Shown here piece after piece: positions 54,030 to 61,434 of a DNA stretch of 64,000 bases (the first letter of the stretch is position 1; every line of letters starts with the position of its first letter). The notes under the pieces were generated by a model. The model was not told where the DNA came from. It worked only from the letters and a program-made list of their open reading frames with translations, and did no database searches. The position numbers were made by a program, and so were the translations under genes. Origin of the DNA: Sphingomonas phyllosphaerae (lineage in GTDB: Bacteria > Pseudomonadota > Alphaproteobacteria > Sphingomonadales > Sphingomonadaceae); contig NZ_JAPYKH010000007.1 of assembly GCF_029623345.1 (NCBI RefSeq), positions 1 to 64,000 of the forward strand. The letters are read 5' to 3'.

Positions 54030-54861
54030 GGCACCGTCAAAGCTAATGCACCTGCGGAGCTCGCCGGGGTAGGGAGGGGCATGCCTCGCCCGCGCAAGCC
54101 CGCCTCGCCGTTCCGCTACTTCAACTCGTCGCCCGAGGTGATCCGGTTGGTGGTGCTGATGTACGTGCGCTTTCCGTTGTCGCTGCGGAACGTGGAGGAC
54201 CTGCTGTTCGAGCGCGGGATCGACATCTGCCATGAGACGGTGAGGCTGTGGTGGAACAGGTTCGGTCCGCTGTTCGCGGGCGAGGTGCGGCGTCAGCGGG
54301 TGAGCCGCATGCGCGGCTTCCGTCATTGGCGCTGGCACCTGGACGAGATGTACGTGAAGCTGAATGGTGAGATGGTCTACCTGTGGCGAGCGGTGGATCA
54401 CGAGGGCGAGGTGCTCGAGAGCTACGTCACCAAGACACGCGACAAGAAGGCGGCGCTCGCCTTCATGAAGAAGGCGCTCAAGCGCCACGGCTCGCCCGAG
54501 GCGATCACCACCGACGGTTTGCGCTCCTACGGCGCTGCACTGACCGAGCTTGGCAGCCGCGAGAAGCAGGAGGTGGGTCGCTTGGCTAACAACCGGGTGG
54601 AGAACTCGCATCTACCGTTCAGGCGACGAGAACGAGCGATGCTGCGGTTCCGCCAGATGCGAACCTTACAGAAGTTCGCCTCGGTCCATGCCAACGTCCA
54701 CAACCACTTCAACCACGAACGCCACCTTGTCGACCGCCAGACCTACAAGCAGCGCCGCTCCGCGGCGCTGGCAGAGTGGCAGGCGCTCGTCAGCTGATCC
54801 GACGCGAGCCGAGGGCGAGGTGCATCGTGTGGAGACGAGTTCGCATAAGACTGACAGCACC
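54030..54861 (+). mobile_element. IS6-family insertion sequence, copy 3 (complete)
   Basis: An 832-bp element; left end GGCACCGTCAAAGCTAATGC, right end (reversed) GGTGCTGTCAGTCTTATGC. It is joined directly, without spacer, to a truncated copy of the same element at 54862. Confidence 0.92.
54081..54797 (+). CDS. IS6-family transposase, copy 3
   Basis: A 238-residue intact DDE transposase starting MPRPRKPASPFRYFNSSP. The catalytic residues are in HLDEMYVK, TTDGLRSY and VENSHLPF. Only a few residues differ from copy 1 (for example RLANN for RWANN). It may be active. Confidence 0.94.
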   Translation: MPRPRKPASPFRYFNSSPEVIRLVVLMYVRFPLSLRNVEDLLFERGIDICHETVRLWWNRFGPLFAGEVRRQRVSRMRGFRHWRWHLDEMYVKLNGEMVYLWRAVDHEGEVLESYVTKTRDKKAALAFMKKALKRHGSPEAITTDGLRSYGAALTELGSREKQEVGRLANNRVENSHLPFRRRERAMLRFRQMRTLQKFASVHANVHNHFNHERHLVDRQTYKQRRSAALAEWQALVS

Positions 54862-55128
54862 GCGTCGAGAACTCGCACTTGCCATTCAGGCGACGAGAAC
54901 GGGCGATGCTGAGGTTCCGGCAGATGCGAACCTTACAGAAGTTCGCCTCGGTTCATGCCAACGTCCACAACCACTTCAACCACGAACGCCATCTCGTCGA
55001 TCGCCAGACCTACAAGCAACGACGCTCCGCGGCGCTGGCAGAGTGGCAGGCGCTTGCCAGCTGACCCGCCGCCCGCGAAGCCCGAGATGCATCGTGTGGA
55101 GACGAGTTCGCGTTAGACTGACAGCACC
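54862..55128 (+). mobile_element. IS6-family element, truncated copy 4 (3' end)
   Basis: Only the right third remains: transposase codons from VENSHLPFRRRE to the stop at 55062-55064, then the right inverted repeat ending GACTGACAGCACC. The catalytic Glu is present but the two Asp are missing. It begins exactly where copy 3 ends, consistent with an adjacent deletion by copy 3. Confidence 0.9.
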
Positions 55129-55762
55129 CAATCGCCCTATCTGGCGAGCCCGACGTTGTGGTGGTGCGGTCGGTTCAGGCCGTCGATCCGTACGACGTTC
55201 GTTTAGTCACGTCCGCCGGACCATTTGTATCCGGCCGTAGAAGCATTGCCAGCTTTTACTACATTAATTGATATGCTCAGAGGTGGTGCGAGCCGAGCCT
55301 AAAAAAGTCGAAGTTGCAGGCGAATGTTTGTTGGTTATTTCCCTCGCTTGCACGTTGTCAGGACGTCCCTGATCACAATGATATCGCGCGACGCGCGAGC
55401 ATCATGACTTGAAGGATCTCCCACATGAACGAGTGACCGCTTTATAAAGATAGCAAGGTAATCGGGATTGACCAGGGTTGGGTCTTGACTCAGATGAGCA
55501 ATGACTTCCGCTTGCATGTAAGCTCTCATGGTTGCTTGTCAATTCGCTAGGTCGAGCCGCTTTGAGAATTGCCAATCACGCCAATATTAGCGCGCGATGC
55601 CGCGCAGCTGCCCAGGTTTAGGCAACGCGACCAACCGTCAACGCGACCGTGATTGAACCTGTGACATCGAAAAGAGCTCGCTCCCGTTACACTCTTTTAA
55701 AGGGTCCCAGATAGCTGAGCGACTAATCCAGGATAAAGTCCTGGCGCTTGGTCGAGGGACAC
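55129..55762. other. intergenic stretch, no convincing gene
   Basis: About 630 bases of lower GC than the surroundings. A minus-strand frame at 55335-55529 (64 codons, DYLAIFIKRSLVHVGDPSSH) is open but unrecognised. A GGGTTGGGTCTTGACTC near 55480 vaguely resembles the end of the dispersed repeat. It must contain the promoter of the TadG gene. Confidence 0.4.
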
Positions 55763-57760
55763 ATGCCAGGGGTTTTGATCGGACTGACGCGTCGTCTGGC
55801 ACGTAGCCAACGTGGCAACGTGATGATCCTGTCGGCACTCAGCATCATGCTGCTGCTGGGCATGGGTGGCGGCGCTCTGGATCTCAGCCGAATCTACCTA
55901 GTCAAAACGCGGATGCAGCAAGGTTGCGACGCGGGAGTGCTAGCGTTTCGTAAGTCTATGCAGGGTACAAACGTCACGCCGACGACCTACTCGACCGCAC
56001 TCGCCTATTTCAACGCGAACTTCTCGCCAGGCCGCTATGGCTCGGAGAACACCCTTTTCCCGGCGCCAACCGTCGACGCCAACGTCGTGGTACATGGAAC
56101 GGCATCAACCTCTGTACCGATGTCGCTGATGCGGATCTTTGGTTTCCGGCAGATCGCGCTGACCGCCAAGTGCGACGCGCAGCTTCAGCTGCCAAACACC
56201 GACGTCATGTTCGTGCTCGATACGACCGGCTCAATGACCTTAACGAATCCGGGTGACTCCACCAACCGCATCACCGGCCTGCGCAATGCGGTCCTCAACT
56301 TCTACAACACGCTGGAGCAGGCGAAAATTGCGGGCACGCAAGTACGCTACGGCTTCGTGCCTTATGCGAACACCGTCAACGTCGGCATGCTGTTGAAGCG
56401 CGATTGGATGGTGGACAGCTGGACCTACCAGTCGCGTCAATTCGATCGTCAGGAAAAGGAGCAGACCGGCACAGAGAAAGCCGAAAGCGATAGCTACTCC
56501 GCTTGGTCGCCGTCTTCACCCACAATCTCGACGAGCTATGGTGACCCAGAAAATTGCGTGGCCCCTGCTAACAAAACAACGACAACGGGTGCGCGTGAAG
56601 ACGCATGGAGTCCATCAGATACTGCCGTCCCGCGCACCAAGGTCTACTATCGAACATTTGGTGGTGACACCTATACTGCTAGTTCGGATAGCAGCGGTCA
56701 GTGCATCATCACGAGAAACAACTATCCGACCACCAATCAGCAGCAGACGCGCACGATCAGCGCAAATCCGAAAGCGGGTCAACCGATCTACTCGACCAAG
56801 AATTTTTTCTGGTATCGTCCGACCAGCTACTCTGTCGCCGCCTTCAAGGGCACGGCTGCGAACGGCCTCATGGCGGGCGCATCCAACGTTGCCATGGCCA
56901 ACGTCAATGCGCCGTCTGGTTCGAACACAACGGGAAGCGATCAGAAGGTCTCGTGGACGGCGTCGAGCGCCTGCATCGAGGAACGCAAGACGCTGCGCGC
57001 CAATGAGGCAGGCACGGCCTGGGACATGGACGTTGACGCGGTGCCGACCCCTGGCAACCCGGATACGCAATGGCGGCCGGCCCTGCCGGGGCTCGTGTTC
57101 GCCAGGCAGGTCTCGAATCTTAACGCAAGTGTGCCAACCGGCTGGAACGCCGCGGCCGTTAACACGACAAGCGGCTATCCACAGCTCTCCAGCTCCGCCT
57201 ACATCAACCGAGCCGCGTGCTCGAGTGCCGCCCGCAAGCTTCAGAGCAAGGAGGCCGGCCTCACGGCAGCGGCCGTGAAGACCTACCTCGATGCACTCGT
57301 CACGCGCGGGCAGACCTACCATGACATCGGCTTTCTCTGGGGTCTGCGTCTGATCTCCAAGGAAGGGCTGTTCAGCAGCGAGAACACGTCGGCGCCGGAC
57401 GGCAGCTCGATCGCGCGCAACATCATCTTCATGACAGACGGCGACACGGAGACGCGCATCCAGGACTATGACGCCTACGGTCTGTCCGCGCTGGACCGTC
57501 GCCGAACCGATCAGGGCTCCCTGCCGACCAACGCACAGCAGGACACGATCGTCGAGGACCGGCTGCAGCGCTACTGCTCGGTCGCAAAGAACCAGAAGGG
57601 CATTACCGTATGGGTCATCGCCTTCGGCACGAACTTGACACCCTTGCTGCGGGATTGCGCCTCGCAGGGCCGTGCCTTTCAGGCAAACAACAGCCAGCAG
57701 CTCAACGAAACCTTCGCGGAGATCGCGGCCAAGATCGCGCAGCTGAGGCTCACGCGATGA
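55763..57760 (+). CDS. TadG-like pilus protein with VWA domain
   Basis: A 665-residue protein. ATG 55763 has GAGGG six bases upstream. A TadE/TadG-like N-terminal helix follows the positive start (RGNVMILSALSIMLLLGMGG, residues 18-37), anchoring it in the inner membrane. A von Willebrand factor A domain starts near residue 146, with the MIDAS-type DTTGSM at D153. A long Ser/Thr/Asn-rich insertion (about 225-400) interrupts it before MTDGDTETR resumes near residue 555. Such proteins belong to Tad/Flp pilus systems. The two TadE-like genes follow with ATGA overlaps, so all three form one operon. Confidence 0.88.
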   Translation: MPGVLIGLTRRLARSQRGNVMILSALSIMLLLGMGGGALDLSRIYLVKTRMQQGCDAGVLAFRKSMQGTNVTPTTYSTALAYFNANFSPGRYGSENTLFPAPTVDANVVVHGTASTSVPMSLMRIFGFRQIALTAKCDAQLQLPNTDVMFVLDTTGSMTLTNPGDSTNRITGLRNAVLNFYNTLEQAKIAGTQVRYGFVPYANTVNVGMLLKRDWMVDSWTYQSRQFDRQEKEQTGTEKAESDSYSAWSPSSPTISTSYGDPENCVAPANKTTTTGAREDAWSPSDTAVPRTKVYYRTFGGDTYTASSDSSGQCIITRNNYPTTNQQQTRTISANPKAGQPIYSTKNFFWYRPTSYSVAAFKGTAANGLMAGASNVAMANVNAPSGSNTTGSDQKVSWTASSACIEERKTLRANEAGTAWDMDVDAVPTPGNPDTQWRPALPGLVFARQVSNLNASVPTGWNAAAVNTTSGYPQLSSSAYINRAACSSAARKLQSKEAGLTAAAVKTYLDALVTRGQTYHDIGFLWGLRLISKEGLFSSENTSAPDGSSIARNIIFMTDGDTETRIQDYDAYGLSALDRRRTDQGSLPTNAQQDTIVEDRLQRYCSVAKNQKGITVWVIAFGTNLTPLLRDCASQGRAFQANNSQQLNETFAEIAAKIAQLRLTR

Positions 57761-58353
57761 GAGTGCCGCTGCTCACACGAGTCGTGGCTTCAACGCGCGG
57801 CTCGACGATAATCGAGTTCGCCTTGGTCGCGCCGCTGCTGATCCTTATGCTTCTTGGCGGACTTGAGGTCGGTCACACGATGTACGTACGCTCGGCGCTC
57901 GTTGGCGCACTGCAGAAGGCTGCCCGCGACATCAGCCTCGAGGGGGCGAGTGCTGGGGCCCGTCAGGACGCGATAACCGCCAGCGTCGCCGACGCGGTTC
58001 ACCAGATCATCCCAGGCGCCAGCGTGACATTGGCCTCGAAGAGCTACCGTGATTACAGAAACGTAGCTGATCCAGCTGAAGAATTTAATGATGCGAACCA
58101 TGACGGCCGGTGCGACAATGGCGAAGCGTTTGTTGACAGCAACCGCAACGGCAGCTGGGATCTGGATGGCGCGGTATTTGGCCGAGGAAACGCCCGTGAT
58201 GTCGTTCTTCTCATCGCGACCGTCAGCTATAATCGGCTCGGCTTGACTACCTTGCTTGCCGCCGCACCTCGAACGGTGCTCACGGCCAAGACGCTGATCC
58301 GAAATCAGCCAAATGATCAACAAGCCGATCCGCCGACGGGAACCTGCCCATGA
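57757..58353 (+). CDS. TadE-like protein with EF-hand-like insert
   Basis: A 198-residue minor pseudopilin-like protein. RGSTIIEFALVAPLLILMLL (residues 14-33) is the TadE signature: Glu20 followed by a hydrophobic helix. Residues 112-138 are rich in Asp, Asn and Gly (DANHDGRCDNGEAF then DSNRNGSWDLDG), two calcium-loop-like units in tandem, which is not part of the basic TadE fold. Starts and stops overlap its neighbours by four bases on both sides. Confidence 0.88.
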   Translation: MRVPLLTRVVASTRGSTIIEFALVAPLLILMLLGGLEVGHTMYVRSALVGALQKAARDISLEGASAGARQDAITASVADAVHQIIPGASVTLASKSYRDYRNVADPAEEFNDANHDGRCDNGEAFVDSNRNGSWDLDGAVFGRGNARDVVLLIATVSYNRLGLTTLLAAAPRTVLTAKTLIRNQPNDQQADPPTGTCP

Positions 58354-59000
58354 CGATTGCTGTCGCCCTCGCGGGCAAGTTGAAGCGTGATGTTCGTGGC
58401 ATCGCTCTCATCGAGCTCGGGCTGTGCCTGCCGCTGTTGCTCATCGCGACGCTGTGGACGTTCGAGTATGTGAATTTTTGCATCGTTGCGCAGCAGATCA
58501 GCCAACTCGCACTGCAGGTTTCGGACAACGCAGCGCGGATTGGTACGCAGAACTCTATCCAAACGCAGATCGACGAGAAACAAATTAATGACCTTTTCCA
58601 AGGAGCTGGCCTGCAGAGCGGGTCCTTGGCGCTTGCTCAGAACGGGCGCGTGATGCTGACCAGTCTCGAGGTCGACGCTGGCCAGCCACACGGTCAATAT
58701 CTGCATTGGCAGCGCTGCTACGGCGCCTTGCACTATCAATCGAGCTATGGCCGCCAAGGCGCCGGAAAGGGAAACAATGATGTCAACGGCATGGGGCCAG
58801 GGAACGCCCGTATCGTCGCGGCGCCGGGCTCCCCCGCCATGTTCGTCGAAATCTTTTATCGCTACCAGCCCTTGATCTCGGCTCACTTTGCTCCAGCCGA
58901 GACGATCCACGAGATCGCGGCGATGATGGTGCGCGACAACCGCGACACGTCTGATCCTGGCGTCAATCCCGTGGATGGCGTTCAAGCGTCGATGTGTTGA
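58350..59000 (+). CDS. TadE-like protein
   Basis: A 216-residue protein with a TadE-type N-terminus, RGIALIELGLCLPLLLIATL (residues 16-35), with the conserved Glu. The remainder is unlike other proteins I recognise, ending in Cys. It is the last gene of the TadG/TadE operon, overlapping its predecessor by four bases. IS6 copy 5 begins three bases after its stop, so any genes that followed have been cut away. Confidence 0.85.
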   Translation: MTIAVALAGKLKRDVRGIALIELGLCLPLLLIATLWTFEYVNFCIVAQQISQLALQVSDNAARIGTQNSIQTQIDEKQINDLFQGAGLQSGSLALAQNGRVMLTSLEVDAGQPHGQYLHWQRCYGALHYQSSYGRQGAGKGNNDVNGMGPGNARIVAAPGSPAMFVEIFYRYQPLISAHFAPAETIHEIAAMMVRDNRDTSDPGVNPVDGVQASMC

Positions 59001-59003
59001 CAG

Positions 59004-59827
59004 GGCGCTGTCAAAGCTAATGCACCTGCGGCGCTCACCGGGGTAGGGGATGGGTATGCCCCGCCCGCGCAAGCCAGCCAGTCCGTTCCGCTACTTCAAC
59101 TCGTCGCCGGAGGTGATCCGGCTCGTGGTGTTGATGTACGTGCGCTTCCCGCTGTCGCTGCGGAACGTGGAAGACCTGCGGTTCGAGCGCGGTATCGACA
59201 TCTGCCACGAGACGGTGAGGCTGTGGTGGAACAGGTTCGGTCCGCTGTTTGGGGGTGAGGTGCGGCGCCAGCGGGTGAACCGCATGCGCGGCTTTCGGCA
59301 TTGGCGCTGGCACCTGGACGAAATGTACGTGAAGCTGAACGGCGAGATGGTCTACCTGTGGCGGGCGGTGGATCACGAGGGCGAGATCCTCGAGAGCTAC
59401 GTCACCAAGACCCGCGACAAGAAGGCAGCGCTCGCCTTCATGAAGAAGGCGCTCAAGCGCCATGGCTCGCCTGACGCGATCACCACCGACGGGCTGCGCT
59501 CCTACGGTGCGGCGCTGAGCGAACTCGGCAGCCGCGAAAAGCCGGAGGTGGGGCGCTGGGCCAACAACCGGGTCGAGAACTCGCACTTGCCGTTCAGGCG
59601 ACGAGAGCGGGCGATGCTGCGGTTCCGGCAGATGCGAACCTTACAGTCGTTCGCCTCGGTCCACGCCAACGTCCACAACCACGAACGCCATCTCGTCGAC
59701 CGTCAGACCTACAAGCAGCGCCGCTTCGCCGCGCTTGCAGAGTGGCAGGCGCTCGCCAGCTGAGTCGGTGTGAACGAAGGTCGAAGTGCATCGTGTAGAG
59801 ACGAGTTCGCGTTCGACTGACAGCACC
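59004..59827 (+). mobile_element. IS6-family insertion sequence, copy 5
   Basis: An 824-bp element; left end GGCGCTGTCAAAGCTAATGC, right end (reversed) GGTGCTGTCAGTCGAACGC. No eight-base duplication is seen. It lies immediately after the TadE stop. Confidence 0.92.
59056..59763 (+). CDS. IS6-family transposase, copy 5, small deletion
   Basis: A 235-residue open frame, three residues shorter than copies 1 and 3: NVHNHERHLVD replaces NVHNHFNHERHLVD near the C-terminus. Other changes are FGGEVRR, RTLQSFAS and RRFAALAE. The DDE residues are retained. ATG 59056 corresponds to the start of the other copies, with an extra ATG at 59050. Activity is uncertain. Confidence 0.9.
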   Translation: MPRPRKPASPFRYFNSSPEVIRLVVLMYVRFPLSLRNVEDLRFERGIDICHETVRLWWNRFGPLFGGEVRRQRVNRMRGFRHWRWHLDEMYVKLNGEMVYLWRAVDHEGEILESYVTKTRDKKAALAFMKKALKRHGSPDAITTDGLRSYGAALSELGSREKPEVGRWANNRVENSHLPFRRRERAMLRFRQMRTLQSFASVHANVHNHERHLVDRQTYKQRRFAALAEWQALAS

Positions 59828-60166
59828 GGCTGCCGCTGCCGCTGCCGCGCTGTGCGGCTGGGCGAGCAGGAGCGTGTGGGTGTCGGTCAGCTAGGGCATG
59901 CTGGGTCCTCGTTCTCGAGGAGAGCGGCGCCAGTGCCGCTCCCACCACCCACAGCCCCGTCGATCGTGTCGGCGGGGCAGCGACCCGGCCGCACCAGCGC
60001 CTGAGTCGAGCTGTGCTGTCGCTCTGGGTGGAGGCGAAGTCCAGCGGTTCGGGCGCTTCTCTTGAATGGTGAGGTTGGTAGGTTGCCAGCTGGCCCGACC
60101 GGCAAACAGACGTTGTGATTGGGCCACAAGCAGGCGTACATCATCGCTCCTGATTGAGAGGCTTAC
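59828..60166. other. intergenic stretch after IS6 copy 5
   Basis: No gene is recognised in about 340 bases. GAGCGGC (59922-59928) and GCCGCTC (59935-59941) form a perfect seven-base hairpin with a six-base loop and no T run. The start of the stretch has a GCCGCT triplet repeat. Confidence 0.45.
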
Positions 60167-61060
60167 TTGCGTGCCCTGTCCGCCGCGGTGCTCTTGTCCT
60201 GCATCACTAGCAGCGCGCTTGGCCAGGTAGTGGCGGCTCCGGAAACGCCCGCTGACGGCCGCTTCGATGTTGGTGGCCGCTCGATTCGGCTGTCCTGCAC
60301 GGGGACCGGAGCACCGTCGGTGGTGATCGACGCCGGGATGGGGACGGCGCCGGTCGAGGACCCAGGTTGGCAGGCGATCGCTGCGCAAGTGGGCTCGGTA
60401 ACTCGTGTCTGCTTGTATGATCGGGCGGGTCTCGGGAAGAGCGATCCAGCTCCGGCTGATCCACGCTCCAGCTCCGACGCCGCTGGCGATCTGCATGCCG
60501 CATTGTCAGCAGCAGAGGTGAAGGGCCCGTACCTTCTGGTCGGCCACTCGGTCGGCGGGCTCCATGCCCAGGTATTCGCCGCGCGCTACCCTGCTGACAC
60601 AGCTGGCCTCGTGCTCGTGTCCTCGACGCATCCCGACCAGGTCACGACATGGCTCGCGCTCCTGCCTCCTCCGGCGCCGGGCGAGGAAAAGGCGGTCACG
60701 GAGGCTCGGTCGTTCCTCACCAGCATGCAAACGGATCCGAGCAAGAACGAGGAGCGACTGGACATGCGAGTGAGCGCCCGCGAGGCGCACCAGCTGACGT
60801 TGCTAGGTAAGAAGCCCGTGATTGTGCTGACGCATAGTCCGCGCTTTCGCATGGTGCCTGGATTGTCGGAGCCGATCGCTGTCCGGTTGGAAGACGCGAC
60901 CCAGCGCCTGCAGCGGCAGTTCCTCTCGCTGTCGACCAACGCGCGCCAGAACGTTGCTGCGCGAGCTGGGCACGGGCTGCCGCATGAAGCACCGGCCTTT
61001 GTCGTCGATGGTATCCTTGAGGGAGTCGCTGCTGTTCGGGGAGATCAGCTCCGCAAATGA
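60167..61060 (+). CDS. exported alpha/beta hydrolase
   Basis: A 297-residue serine hydrolase. TTG 60167 has GAGAGG about five bases upstream and gives a signal peptide, MRALSAAVLLSCITSSALGQ. IDAGMGTAP is the oxyanion region, CLYDRAGLGKSDP typical of the fold, LLVGHSVGGLHAQVFA holds the nucleophile Ser, and RAGHGLPHEAP the catalytic His. It is probably periplasmic. Esterase or lactonase activity is likely but not specific. Confidence 0.85.
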   Translation: MRALSAAVLLSCITSSALGQVVAAPETPADGRFDVGGRSIRLSCTGTGAPSVVIDAGMGTAPVEDPGWQAIAAQVGSVTRVCLYDRAGLGKSDPAPADPRSSSDAAGDLHAALSAAEVKGPYLLVGHSVGGLHAQVFAARYPADTAGLVLVSSTHPDQVTTWLALLPPPAPGEEKAVTEARSFLTSMQTDPSKNEERLDMRVSAREAHQLTLLGKKPVIVLTHSPRFRMVPGLSEPIAVRLEDATQRLQRQFLSLSTNARQNVAARAGHGLPHEAPAFVVDGILEGVAAVRGDQLRK

Positions 61061-61308
61061 AGGCGGCTTCGCGCGGGTACAGGTTGCTCTGCTTGCCGGC
61101 GACGTCGAGTATTAACGATCAAGCCAAGCGGGCGATGCCGCAGCAATCTCGCGTTTTGGATGGAAAGCGGAACGGCCGCCTTCAGGCGGTTGACCGCGAC
61201 AAACGGACAGTCGTTCAGGAAGCGGCGCAGAGAGCTACCGACGACTGTAGATGGTGAAAGTGCAATGGCCGGGGCCGACATCTGAGGTAAACAGGCATAG
61301 GGCTTTTG

Positions 61309-61434
61309 ATGAATCCCTTCACGCTTGAGGCGTTGTCGTCGAAAGTCGCGAGCATTCTATTGAAGCCGGGGCGATATAATTCCTGGCTGAACTCTGCTCA
61401 GTTTCTCAGTAAATGCGGTCAGGAAGTGCACTAA
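61309..61434 (+). pseudogene. response-regulator receiver C-terminal remnant
   Basis: A 41-codon frame starts LLMNPFTLEALSSKVASIL and ends at a TAA at 61432-61434. The first part is the usual last strand and helix of a receiver domain, where family members have a LMKPFTLEAL segment; the key Lys is Asn here. Nothing upstream is a receiver (a TAA is in frame shortly before). It overlaps the stop of the histidine kinase on the other strand by a few bases. Alternatively it is a small independent ORF. Confidence 0.5.

Noticed and set aside
55335..55529. A 64-codon minus-strand ORF before the TadG gene
   Set aside because: It looks slightly protein-like but I recognise nothing and see no ribosome binding site.
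48242..59827. A composite transposon carried between IS6 copies 2 and 5
   Set aside because: The genes between (PEP-CTERM, SEC-C, hydrolase, tad) look like ordinary chromosomal genes in base composition, and no target duplication or cargo such as resistance is seen.
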